From contig NZ_CP045293.1 in NCBI RefSeq assembly GCF_009363075.1, positions 5,429,501 to 5,493,500 of the forward strand: DNA of 64,000 bases. The letters run 5' to 3'. Every line of letters begins with the position of its first letter. Position 1 is the stretch's first letter. The notes beneath the pieces were generated by a model. The model did not search any database and was not told where the DNA came from. It was given only the letters and a program-made list of their open reading frames with translations. The stretch is from Paenibacillus guangzhouensis. Lineage in GTDB: Bacteria > Bacillota > Bacilli > Paenibacillales > Paenibacillaceae. This document shows positions 8,679-16,813 of this stretch, piece after piece. Made by a program: the position numbers and the translations under genes.

Positions 8679-10118
8679 TCAGCTGGCATGACGGCGCAGC
8701 AGCAAGGAGGCTAGGGCCGAAATCCCGCTGATTCCCCCACTTGTCAGGAAAGCTGCATGGTACCCGGACAGTTGCGAAGCACCGGCTATTCCGTCGGCAG
8801 TTGGCTGCCCACTTGCCACTGCGTGAGCCACGGTTACGAGTACCGCTATGCCGAGTGCACCGCCCAGTTGGCGAGCGGTATTTTGCAGCCCTGCAGCGAT
8901 GCCGGAATCTTTGGATGGGATGCCAGCGAGCACAGCGTGAATGGCCGTCATCAGCATCAACCCTAGCCCTGCGCCAATGAGCAAGCTAGGAAGCAGCAGC
9001 CAGGTAACGTAATCCGGATGAAGCGGCAGCCAATTCAACCAGACGAATCCTGCCGCGGCCAGAAGACCGCCGAAGAAAGGAAGCCTATGGAATCCCGCAT
9101 CCTCAAGACGGCGAGAAACAATAGCGGTGGTGGCTAACGTACTGGCCATCGGCAACAGGGCAAGACCTGTGTCAAACGGACTGTAGCCTTCGATATTTTG
9201 CAGGACAAGCGAGAGAAAGTACATATTGGCCGTCAAGGTCGCGCCGAGCCCAAGTACCATGATCATACCGACAGACACGTTCCGGTGACGAAAGATTTCG
9301 AGCCGAATCAGCGGCTGCTTCACACGGAGCTCCACCCAGACGAACGCAGTCAAGAGAATCAGCGATAATCCGAGAGTCCAGAGAACGACCGGTGAGTCCC
9401 AACCTCGATCGACCGTCTGCGTGATCCCGTAGATGAAGGCTGCGACAGAGAGTGTAATCGCAGCCGCACCAGGAATATCCAGCTTCTCCCGCTTGGCGTT
9501 TTTCGGCTGGTGCTGGAGACTGAGCGCAACGATTATTATAAGCACAACGCCGATGGGCACATTGACAAACATAACCCAGCGCCAACTGGCGAAGCTGGTA
9601 AAAATACCGCCGATAATAACTCCGAAAGCGGAAGCGAGCGACGAAGATGCTGCCCATAGCGAGATCGCCCGTTTCTGCTTGGGACCTTTCGGATAAGAGG
9701 CCACAATAACCGCTAGCGTAGATGTAGCCAGCACCGATCCTCCGAAGCCCTGAACAGCCCGTGCAGCGATTAGCATAACACTGCTTGTGGCAAGGCCGCC
9801 GACAAGGCTCGCACCTGTGAATAGCATCAGCGCGGTTTGCAGAATGACTTTTCTCCCATAGATATCGCTTGCTCGGGAAGCGAGTAGCATGAAGCCGCCG
9901 AGCATTAACAAGTACGCGTCCACAACCCATTGTTGCCCCGTGGCCGAGAGACCAAGGTCGGCGCTCATCGCCGATAACGCGACGTTAACGATGGAACTGT
10001 CCATGACAACCATAAACGCGCAAACACAAGCGATAGTCGAGGCAATCCATGCAGGAACACCAGGTCGCAGCAATGATGTCGAGCCGACTGTCGCGGTTGA
10101 AGAAGATGCAGAGTTCAT
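8679..10118 (-). CDS. DHA2-type MFS multidrug exporter (EmrB/QacA-like)
   Basis: 479 residues, about 14 membrane helices, the usual size for the 14-TM DHA2 drug:proton antiporters. It has the loop motif GRASDIYGRK-like (ASDIYGRKVILQTA) after TM2 and the GFGGSVLATSTLAV region of TM5. I chose ATG at 10118 because GAGGTGAAGCTT precedes it; a 50-residue extension upstream is not protein-like. It is divergent from an AraC/NimR-like regulator, the classic arrangement for an inducible exporter. Substrate unknown; drugs or small toxic metabolites are likely. The base composition is GC-richer than the flanks, suggesting separate acquisition of the pair. Confidence 0.9.
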   Translation of the reverse strand: MNSASSSTATVGSTSLLRPGVPAWIASTIACVCAFMVVMDSSIVNVALSAMSADLGLSATGQQWVVDAYLLMLGGFMLLASRASDIYGRKVILQTALMLFTGASLVGGLATSSVMLIAARAVQGFGGSVLATSTLAVIVASYPKGPKQKRAISLWAASSSLASAFGVIIGGIFTSFASWRWVMFVNVPIGVVLIIIVALSLQHQPKNAKREKLDIPGAAAITLSVAAFIYGITQTVDRGWDSPVVLWTLGLSLILLTAFVWVELRVKQPLIRLEIFRHRNVSVGMIMVLGLGATLTANMYFLSLVLQNIEGYSPFDTGLALLPMASTLATTAIVSRRLEDAGFHRLPFFGGLLAAAGFVWLNWLPLHPDYVTWLLLPSLLIGAGLGLMLMTAIHAVLAGIPSKDSGIAAGLQNTARQLGGALGIAVLVTVAHAVASGQPTADGIAGASQLSGYHAAFLTSGGISGISALASLLLRRHAS

Positions 10119-10252
10119 AAGCTTCACCTCTTGTAACGATTTACGCCTCGATAGACGTTTTTCGCTTATTATCATACACTGGAAAGCATTAGGCATGATA
10201 ACGCTATTGGGACAAAATATATCGAATAATGGCCACGAAAGGATCGAGTGAT

Positions 10253-11056
10253 ATGAAAAATGAGACAATTGATTATAGCGATCGGCTGGACGGTCCTTCT
10301 TTGACCGCGTTCTGGGGCACGGAAAATTCCGATCACGATTTCCGGCTTGGCACGCGCGAATACGATTGGCACAGTCACAAGCGCGGACAAATCTTTTGCG
10401 TGGAGAGCGGCCTTATTCATGTCCGCACCGTGCATGGCTCATGGCTGCTTCCCCCGCATCGTGCTGGTTGGATACCGCCGGACGTGCGTCATAAGGTCAG
10501 CGTGAGCGGCGCGATGAACGGATGGTGTGTGCTTGTCCTTCCCGAGATCGGTCGCGATTTGCCACCGCACCCTTGCGTGATCGGGATTTCCGAGTTGATG
10601 TACGCTTTGGTCCGGAGGGCTGCCTCCTGGTACGATCAGGACTTTCTGGAGCCGAAGCAGGAGCGAATCGCTGCCGTTTTGCTCGATGAAATCGTTCAAG
10701 CTCCGTTGGAGCCTTTACACTTGCCTATGCCTTCCGAGCCCCGTCTTCTGCGCATTGCGAACGAAATCTTGCAGTGTCCTGAGGACAACCGAACGCTGGA
10801 TGACTGGGCTGCATGGGCCGCTCTTTCCCCTCGGACCTTGCGGCGGCTGATTCTGGCGGAAACCGGCTTGACGTTCGCTCAGTGGCGTCAACAGGCGCGG
10901 TTGACGCATGGGCTGGAAATGCTGGCACGGGGGGATTCTGTCGCGATGATTGCCGACGCGCTCGGCTATTCTTCGCCCAGCAGTTTCATCGCGATGTTCC
11001 GACGTGCTTTCGGGGACTCACCGGGACGTTATTTGGCGGCACGAGAGGAGAAATAA
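10253..11056 (+). CDS. AraC family regulator with N-terminal cupin (NimR/YeaM-like)
   Basis: 267 residues. The N-terminal half is a cupin-like sensor (YDWHSHKRGQIFCVESGL, then HRAGWIPPDVRH). The C-terminal 100 residues are an AraC DNA-binding domain with two helix-turn-helix units, including DDWAAWAALSPRTLRRLI and VAMIADALGYSSPSSFIAMF. Start ATG 10253 has AAAGGA about 9 bases upstream; the ATG at 10229 lacks one. It faces away from the DHA2 exporter across a 134-bp gap. NimR-type regulators control a divergent MFS gene in Escherichia coli, so the same partnership is inferred here. Confidence 0.9.
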   Translation: MKNETIDYSDRLDGPSLTAFWGTENSDHDFRLGTREYDWHSHKRGQIFCVESGLIHVRTVHGSWLLPPHRAGWIPPDVRHKVSVSGAMNGWCVLVLPEIGRDLPPHPCVIGISELMYALVRRAASWYDQDFLEPKQERIAAVLLDEIVQAPLEPLHLPMPSEPRLLRIANEILQCPEDNRTLDDWAAWAALSPRTLRRLILAETGLTFAQWRQQARLTHGLEMLARGDSVAMIADALGYSSPSSFIAMFRRAFGDSPGRYLAAREEK

Positions 11057-11251
11057 TCAATGAATGCGATCATCGGGTTCTTCCGAGTTGATAAATTCCC
11101 GTACGTTTTCTTGCAAAAATATACAATATCACGAAGAATAAGCAGGGACCAAGAATCACCGAATACTTCAATAGACAGGTTGATAGGACAATAGGAACGG
11201 CGTGGATGTACTTTTTTTCATGAAGGTATCAAACATTCCGCTCTCCCATTT

Positions 11252-11467
11252 TCACCGGTTCATGTTCACTTCGCTCTTATATCCCACTGCATACTGTACG
11301 AGGAAGTTCTCAGAACCTTCGAATTTACGTGGCTCGATATAACGAAGAGTAAGCTTCTTATCGTTGTAAGTGATTGGCTCGATGAAAATGGGGTATTTAT
11401 AAATATTCCTAGTGGGGATTAGCGTTCGGGTAAAAACAACTGTCTTGGCGCGTTGTTTCATGCGCAA
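11252..11467 (-). CDS. Small hypothetical protein
   Basis: 71 residues from TTG 11467 (or 69 from the ATG two codons later), preceded on the minus strand by AAAGGAG about 7 bases away. The sequence is basic and beta-rich with a plausible protein pattern (TRNIYKYPIFIEPITYNDKK, LTLRYIEPRKFEGSENF). No family recognised. Its start region coincides with a strong plus-strand hairpin (11439-11472) next to a dispersed repeat. It may therefore be a real small gene or a coincidental ORF across a terminator. Confidence 0.5.
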   Translation of the reverse strand: MRMKQRAKTVVFTRTLIPTRNIYKYPIFIEPITYNDKKLTLRYIEPRKFEGSENFLVQYAVGYKSEVNMNR

Positions 11468-11483
11468 GACAGCTCCTTTCGCG

Positions 11484-11534
11484 TTTTCGCCGTTGGACCC
11501 GTTAAGCTGAACCGTATCATAAGTAGGGCGAAAA
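11484..11534 (+). repeat. Dispersed 51-bp terminal-inverted repeat, copy A
   Basis: Ends TTTTCGCC and GGCGAAAA form a perfect 8-bp inverted repeat; the core contains CGTTAAGCTGAACCGTATCA followed by TAAGTAG. It lies a few bases downstream of a hairpin with arms CTGTCTTG(G)CGC and GCGCAAGACAG (11439-11472). This is the cleanest copy and serves as the reference for the family. Confidence 0.8.
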
Positions 11535-11551
11535 GAAAGACGCCGCTAATT

Positions 11552-11588
11552 GAAGCGTCAAAGAACAATTCAATGTCCTTGACGCTTC
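11552..11588. other. Stem-loop with 10-bp arms
   Basis: GAAGCGTCAA and TTGACGCTTC flank a loop of about 17 bases. No U-tract follows, so it is not a standard terminator. It may be a relic of a transcribed structure in this decayed intergenic region. Confidence 0.4.
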
Positions 11589-11686
11589 TCCAACGTTTAC
11601 GGTGAAGGTCTCTGTTGGCTGTGAGATTTTATTGGGAATATTGATTAGTCATGAGAAGTCCAAATCATGTGTTTGAGGTGTCAAAA

Positions 11687-12012
11687 ATGGAGTTTAATCA
11701 ATATTTAGCATTTGTCAGAAAAGAGAAATTGAAAACGAATGTTATAGTTTCTCTCCCATTAAATATGGATTTTCGATAGAGAAACATATATATGTTTATG
11801 CTGAACAAGGCATTTTTTTCGGGAAAAAGATACCTTTTGCAACAGATATCCATGGACACACATATTTATTGTCTTTAGAAAATGATAGTTATGGACAAGT
11901 GGTTTTTCTACAACATGAATACGAAGATGACCAAGAATATGATTTAGTCGCAATCAGCTTTACAGATTTTCTTAATGAATTTGTATCCAAAGAGAAAACA
12001 TTCCTAAAATGA
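11687..12012 (+). pseudogene. Frameshifted SMI1/KNR4-like gene
   Basis: ATG 11687 opens a frame (MEFNQYLAFVRKEK) that stops after 30 codons. A shift near 11712-11725 restores a protein-like frame running to TGA 12010-12012: REIENECYSFSPIKYG, VYAEQGIFFGKKIPFATDIH, then LLSLENDSYGQVVFLQHEYE and a final FTDFLNEF helix. The late D/G-rich strand and closing FxxFL(N/E) helix match SMI1/KNR4 proteins. It is about 105 codons in total, short for the family, and probably also internally deleted. Orphan immunity relic. Confidence 0.6.
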
Positions 12013-12024
12013 GTGTCACTCTGT

Positions 12025-12057
12025 AGGAGCTGTCACGCCGCGACAAGCTCCTTCTTA
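12025..12057 (+). terminator. Intrinsic terminator after the SMI1-like relic
   Basis: AGGAGCT(GTC) ... (GAC)AAGCTCCT stem followed by TTCTTATTTTT. The T-rich tail merges into a possible truncated repeat beginning TTTTTCGCCGAT. Confidence 0.75.
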
Positions 12058-12072
12058 TTTTTCGCCGATGAA
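12056..12072 (+). repeat. Possible truncated copy of the dispersed repeat
   Basis: TTTTTCGCCGAT directly after a terminator matches the left end of the 51-bp repeat family; the core and right end are not recognisable. Short match, so low confidence. Confidence 0.3.
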
Positions 12073-12183
12073 TATTGCCGACAAGGATTATAGGGTTACT
12101 ATTCAAAACCATGCTTTGAAAGTAAAGTAAATTTAACATTCATGTTGAAAAAGTAGATTTACAATTACCGTAAGATTTGGACG

Positions 12184-12240
12184 ACCTCAAGTAACCTAAG
12201 GTGTAGGGTTTGCGACTTTAGTCGTGAGAGTCTCAAGAGG
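12184..12240 (+). mobile_element. Relic of an IS200/IS605-type right end
   Basis: The segment has the layout of an IS605-group right end: a G-rich lead GGTGTAGGGTTTGCGA, a short hairpin CGAC-TTTA-GTCG (12213-12224), then GAGAGTCTCAA. In intact elements this end follows tnpB and overlaps the omega (guide) RNA 3' end. No tnpA or tnpB is present here, so this is a solo end left after loss or imprecise excision. Assigned from memory of the sequence pattern. Confidence 0.5.
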
Positions 12241-12264
12241 GATAATGTAAGAAGGAGAATGGAG

Positions 12265-12636
12265 ATGACCGTAAAGTTTATCTTGAATTATACGAATGGA
12301 GATTTCACGGAAAACATAGAAGTTTCAATTTATAAAGTGTATCGCAGGGGTACCTCTTTTCAACTGTACCATTTAAATCGCAACCCTGCTCTTATTGTAC
12401 ACAAAGAATTGTTGGTTATCGATGAATCGGGGATTGCACCAGGGTGTATGTTTAAAAGTGTTACAGAATTTTGCGAAAAAATTATCCCCTATTTATTGAA
12501 TAGGAAAGATGAGTCATTATTTTTATTTGGGGAGTACTATGATGCAGAGAAAGATAAGATGATGGACATTGATGATATTGAGATTTCCTGTTTAATAGGC
12601 GGAGCAGCCACCTTACAAAAAGAAGAGAAAAAGTAA
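12265..12636 (+). CDS. Small hypothetical protein
   Basis: 123 residues from ATG 12265, which is 7 bases after AAGGAG (12252-12257); ATG 12259 is too close to the ribosome site. The protein is soluble and strand-rich at first (VKFILNYTNGDFTENIEVSI), then has a helix with FKSVTEFCEKIIPYLL and an acidic end. No family recognised. It follows an IS605 end relic and precedes a 265-bp AT-rich gap with no visible gene. Confidence 0.6.
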   Translation: MTVKFILNYTNGDFTENIEVSIYKVYRRGTSFQLYHLNRNPALIVHKELLVIDESGIAPGCMFKSVTEFCEKIIPYLLNRKDESLFLFGEYYDAEKDKMMDIDDIEISCLIGGAATLQKEEKK

Positions 12637-12901
12637 TCTAGGATCTATAGAGGTAGTTGCTGAAGAATCTGAATCAATAGAAGAAAATAAGATCGATATA
12701 CCCTGCTCGAGGGCCTCGGCTTGACGGCACCTTGAAATTACCTTTGAACGACAAACTCGCGAAAATTCCAAGTAGGCTTTTCTATATAATAGACATAAAG
12801 ATATCTCTATCGTCCGTTTCTCTGCTATATTAACTGTGGTAAATTATGGAGAGTACTTATTTAAATGTCTTAGAAGAAAATGACTAGGAGAGAAATACTT
12901 C

Positions 12902-15900
12902 TTGGAAACTCACTCATCCAAATATCAAATGAAAAAGAGCTATATTATATTATTGCTAGTGTTCATATTAGTTGTTTTAACCGGATTGCGCATTTTATGG
13001 ATGGAAACGTTTCATGTTTCCAAACAGGCGTCAATTCATAATGGGCAATACGATTTGCGCAATTGGAATGCAGAAGATGGCAGCATTCTATTACTTGATG
13101 GGGAATGGGAGTTTTATCCCTCACAATGGTTGATAGATGGTAGTCGGCAACAATTGTTCGGCGATAATGCGCCAAGGCATATTCAGGTACCGGGAGGATG
13201 GAGTGAAGTTTTGCATGCTGACAAGCCATCTCCATACGGGTATGGCTCTTATCGTTTGCTTCTTTATGTAGACCCGGCGAAGCATCTTAATTATAGTATT
13301 CGTGTACCCAGCGTACGCACTGCATCAGAATTATATGTAAACGGTCGATTACTTACTGTATCCGGACAGGTAGCGACAACAAAGGATGAATATTTTTCGA
13401 AGGACCTACCTTATTCTACAACCTTTACAGCAGATGACAACGGTGTAATCGAACTCGTCATTCAGGCGGCAAATTATGTGGATAGTCGAAGCGGGGGCAT
13501 TGTCCGATCCATTAAATTTGGTTCAGAAGAAGCCATTGCCAAAGAGATGAAAGCTTCCATTTTTATGCAGTTTTTAGCAGCGATAATATTTATTATGCAT
13601 GCTGTCTATGCACTTATTTTGTATGTACTAGGAAATAAGGAAAAGAAGCTGCTTTATTTTAGTTTGCTTGCATTATGTGTAACGATCACGAGTGTCTTTA
13701 GTACGGATGAGAAGTTGTTCCATCAGTTATTTTACATTGGTATTAATTGGGATTTTAGGTTGACTAATATTGCTTTCGTTATTGCAGCTTATGCTTTGCT
13801 CCAGTGTACGAATCATCGCGAGCTTCCATATTGGCGTAGGATGTACCCTGTCTATAAAATAATGAATCTAGGGACTGCCGGCATTACGTTGTTTTTAAAT
13901 CCAACTCAGGTGATCATGCTCTTCCCTATTTATTATGTATTAGGTGGTACTGCTGGAGTTATTACGCTAATTACGATGTTTAAAAAAATGATTAAAGATT
14001 TAAAGAGCAATCTTTTACTGCTTGTCTCTTTTCTTGCGTTTGTGAACTATGTTCTTTGGTCGTTAATCTTGCTGGATAGCGGTTTGAGTCTTGTCTACTA
14101 TCCGTTCGATATGATTATTGCGATGGGTTGTTTAGCCTCTGAATGGTTTAAGGGTTACTTTATCATGCATGCGAACACCAAAGAGCTTGCTGCAACCTTA
14201 CAAAGAATGAATGACCATAAAGATCAATTTCTGGCAAACACTTCGCATGAATTTAAAAATCCGCTGCATAGCATGCTTAACATGTCACAATCCGTTTTAC
14301 AAAGGGAACAGCATTTATTGCAGGAACGGAGCATCAAGGAGCTAGAAACGGTCTTATCTGTAGGACGTCGGTTGACATGGATATTAAACGACTTGATTGA
14401 TGTAATGAGTTTACGGGAGGGCAATCCTCGTCTACAGAAAAAAGTCATATTTATTCAGCCGATCGTAACCGGAGTTATGGATATGCTTCAATTTAATGCA
14501 GAAGTAAAGTCTATCACAATTGCAAATCAGATTTCGGAAGATTTTCCCCCAGTAATTGCGGATGAGAATCGAGTGATCCAAATCGTGTTCAATTTACTTC
14601 ATAATGCTGTGAAATATACAAATGAAGGGACAATTTCGATACAAGCTTTTACCAAAGACGGAAAAGCGTATATTGTGATTACTGATACGGGGATCGGAAT
14701 GGATGAGCAGATGCTTCAGCGCTTATTCCGTCCGTATGAGCAAGGCAGTACGAGTGTGACGATGATTGAAGGCGGCTTTGGGTTAGGTTTAAGCATAAGC
14801 AAGCAGCTGGTTGAGCTGCATGAAGGTACTTTAGATGTATCCTCTGTTATAGGCGAAGGCTCGAAATTCACATTTTCGTTGAAGCTGGCGGATGAGGAAG
14901 CGAAAGCGTGGGAAGAAAGGGAAGGTTCGAACCGATTGGAACCGTTCGAGTCACAAACTATGGCGATCCAAGAAATAGCCTTCACAGTCGATTTGGACCA
15001 AATGGAACTTCCGCTAGCTGCGAAAGGGGTAACACCAACAACTCCATTCCAAATGAATCGAAATCGTCCGCTCGTATTAATTGTCGATGATGATCCAGTC
15101 AATCTTCAAGTGCTTGAGGCGATACTGACACCAGACGAATACGAGTTAATGATGGCAACGAGCGGTAAAGAAGCGCTGGAATTACTGGATACCAAGGACT
15201 GGGATCTGGTCATCTCTGACGTTATGATGCCGCAGATGTCCGGTTATGAGTTGACGCGGATGATTCGTGAGCGGTTTACACTGACAGAGCTCCCTGTTCT
15301 GCTCCTTACGGCAAGAAGTCAACCGAAAGATATTCAAAGCGGCTTCTTGGCTGGAGCCAACGATTATGTGACGAAGCCAGTGGAAGCTGTAGAAATCAAA
15401 TCGCGGATTGAGGCGCTAACGACAATTAAACAATCAGTTCGGGAACAATTGCGTTTAGAAGCTGCCTGGCTGCAAGCGCAAATCCAGCCTCATTTTTTAT
15501 TTAATGCGTTAAATGCTGTAACAGCTTTAAGCGAGATTAATCTGGATAAGATGCGTGATTTGGTCGATGAGTTTAGCAATTTTCTGAGGAATAAATTCAG
15601 ATTTCAAGATATGGGTGGACTTGTTCCGATTGAAGAGGAGCTAAGTCTAGTGCGCTCTTATTTATATATTGAGAAGGTTCGATTTGAAGAAAGGCTGGAG
15701 GTTGTTTGGGAGATAGATGATTACGAGGAGTTAGAAGTTCCCTTTCTTTCGATCCAGCCTCTGGTGGAAAATGCGATAAGACATGGCGTTATGAAGCGCG
15801 CTCGTGGTGGCAAGATTTATATTCGGATTTCTGTCCATGAAACGCATACAGAGATAACCGTTGAAGACGATGGGGTTGGAATGGATGAGGTTCAATTGCA

Positions 15901-16075
15901 ACGAATTTTAGAAAGAAAAGCAGATAAGAGGTCAGGTGTCGGATTGATCAATACGGATCAGCGATTAAAACGGCACTTCGGCACAGGACTTCATATCACA
16001 AGTACGTTATGTACAGGGACAAAGGTAACTTTTCATGTACATAACAGGTTGAATAGCGGGGATAAAGCTAGGTGA
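12902..16075 (+). CDS. 7TM-DISM hybrid sensor kinase with two kinase modules
   Basis: 1057 residues. Order: TM helix (about 13-30); extracellular galactose-binding-like 7TMR-DISM domain (about 60-205); seven TM helices (about 215-425); HisKA with SHEFKNPLHSM (about 447-457); HATPase with DTGIGMD and GGFGLGLSIS (about 565-675); receiver with LVLIVDDDP, phospho-acceptor SDVMMPQMSG and TKPVE (about 720-835); then a LytS-type second kinase with QIQPHFLFNALNAV and its own ATPase, VEDDGVGMD (about 857-1050). TTG 12902 is used because AGGAGAG lies about 8 bases upstream. It probably senses an extracellular carbohydrate or envelope ligand. No cognate separate regulator is adjacent. Confidence 0.9.
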   Translation: METHSSKYQMKKSYIILLLVFILVVLTGLRILWMETFHVSKQASIHNGQYDLRNWNAEDGSILLLDGEWEFYPSQWLIDGSRQQLFGDNAPRHIQVPGGWSEVLHADKPSPYGYGSYRLLLYVDPAKHLNYSIRVPSVRTASELYVNGRLLTVSGQVATTKDEYFSKDLPYSTTFTADDNGVIELVIQAANYVDSRSGGIVRSIKFGSEEAIAKEMKASIFMQFLAAIIFIMHAVYALILYVLGNKEKKLLYFSLLALCVTITSVFSTDEKLFHQLFYIGINWDFRLTNIAFVIAAYALLQCTNHRELPYWRRMYPVYKIMNLGTAGITLFLNPTQVIMLFPIYYVLGGTAGVITLITMFKKMIKDLKSNLLLLVSFLAFVNYVLWSLILLDSGLSLVYYPFDMIIAMGCLASEWFKGYFIMHANTKELAATLQRMNDHKDQFLANTSHEFKNPLHSMLNMSQSVLQREQHLLQERSIKELETVLSVGRRLTWILNDLIDVMSLREGNPRLQKKVIFIQPIVTGVMDMLQFNAEVKSITIANQISEDFPPVIADENRVIQIVFNLLHNAVKYTNEGTISIQAFTKDGKAYIVITDTGIGMDEQMLQRLFRPYEQGSTSVTMIEGGFGLGLSISKQLVELHEGTLDVSSVIGEGSKFTFSLKLADEEAKAWEEREGSNRLEPFESQTMAIQEIAFTVDLDQMELPLAAKGVTPTTPFQMNRNRPLVLIVDDDPVNLQVLEAILTPDEYELMMATSGKEALELLDTKDWDLVISDVMMPQMSGYELTRMIRERFTLTELPVLLLTARSQPKDIQSGFLAGANDYVTKPVEAVEIKSRIEALTTIKQSVREQLRLEAAWLQAQIQPHFLFNALNAVTALSEINLDKMRDLVDEFSNFLRNKFRFQDMGGLVPIEEELSLVRSYLYIEKVRFEERLEVVWEIDDYEELEVPFLSIQPLVENAIRHGVMKRARGGKIYIRISVHETHTEITVEDDGVGMDEVQLQRILERKADKRSGVGLINTDQRLKRHFGTGLHITSTLCTGTKVTFHVHNRLNSGDKAR

Positions 16076-16093
16076 TAAATAAGTGATTGCATG

Positions 16094-16120
16094 AGGAGCA
16101 TCCTTGGCTGCTCCTTTCTT
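16094..16120 (+). terminator. Intrinsic terminator of the hybrid kinase gene
   Basis: AGGAGCA (16094-16100) / TGCTCCT (16109-16115) with TTCTTATTTTT after it. The tail runs straight into copy B of the dispersed repeat. Confidence 0.8.
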
Positions 16121-16121
16121 A

Positions 16122-16175
16122 TTTTTCGCTAATAGCCCCGTTATGCTGAACCGTACCACAAGTGACGGCGAAAAA
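16122..16175 (+). repeat. Dispersed terminal-inverted repeat, copy B
   Basis: TTTTTCGC (16122-16129) and GCGAAAAA (16168-16175) ends; core CCGTTATGCTGAACCGTACC then ACAAGTGACGG. It sits directly on the T-tract of the preceding terminator. Confidence 0.8.
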
Positions 16176-16231
16176 TAGTGGTGTTGGGAGGGGGGAGAGG
16201 CTTGTAGGAGTGGTGGAGCCAAAGCTCCAGT

Positions 16232-16264
16232 GTTCGAGATAGAATAGAACTCAGAACAAAGGAA
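16232..16264. repeat. Duplicated segment, part 1 of copy 1
   Basis: A 33-bp block starting GTTCGAGATAGAATAGAACT and ending AAAGGAA; it differs by one base from 25929-25961. In copy 1 it is separated from part 2 (16570-16669) by about 305 bp holding a TPR-like remnant. Confidence 0.75.
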
Positions 16265-16297
16265 TGGCTCCCTGAACTCTAATAGCTATTCGCACAT

Positions 16298-16566
16298 CTA
16301 CTGCTGAACCTCCTCCTTTAGAGGAGCCGTCTTAATAGTTTTTATCGCTTCCCTCAGTTGATCTATTTCTAGAAACCCTAACTCTTTCGCTTTCTCCACA
16401 TGCTCCTCGCCTTTCGTATGATCGCCTTTTTGGCTGTAGGCTAAGCCATCAGACAATGAATCTCGACATCATCTGGAAATACATCCCCTCATATAACAAA
16501 TCCCCGCCGTTATCGTATACAAGCGCGTACCCTTCGCAGGATCCGATTTTTAACGCCACCGACGTA
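16298..16566 (-). pseudogene. TPR-like gene fragment, frameshifted
   Basis: On the minus strand, broken frames read SCEGYALVYDNGGDLLYEGM, then DDVEIHCLMA, then AYSQKGDHTKGEEHVEKAKE, LGFLEIDQLREAIKTI and KTAPLKEEVQQ with a stop at 16298-16300. The AYSQKGD...A-KELG pattern is a tetratricopeptide unit. At least two frame changes are needed and no start is visible. It lies between the two halves of the duplicated leader and is absent from the other copy. Confidence 0.5.
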
Positions 16567-16569
16567 TTT

Positions 16570-16669
16570 GACTTTAGAAAAATATTATATTTTTATTATA
16601 TTTTTCCTGCTCTTTATTTAAATAGTTTCCTATATCTTGAGCTTGTAAGTTGCAAAGGAGGAAGCTGTA
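16570..16669 (+). repeat. Duplicated leader, part 2 of copy 1
   Basis: Nearly identical to 25962-26050, the leader of the vanY-like gene, including the AAAGGAGG ribosome site and GCTGTA just before the start codon. Copy 1 carries an extra 11 bp (a second TTATTATATTT). After GCTGTA the sequences diverge at once and here no open reading frame follows, so this is an orphan leader. Confidence 0.75.
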
Positions 16670-16813
16670 GTTGTGGAGGATTGGTGGGTAGAACAGTAGT
16701 TCGATCTGAAAATAAGGGATTTGCCCATCAAAATAGTTGATTACCCATATAGAAAGCAATCCAAGCGTTTACTATAATTGTAAATATAGTTTGGAATTGG
16801 AGGGAAAAGCGAA

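Noticed and set aside
9172-9930. 252-codon antisense frame inside the DHA2 exporter gene
   Set aside because: It mirrors the GC-rich exporter coding frame, is Cys/Arg-rich without domains and has no ribosome site.
11092-11220. Protein-like frame with KNKQGPRITEYFNRQVDRT
   Set aside because: Short, no start codon, flanked by stops; may be a relic but nothing supports a family.
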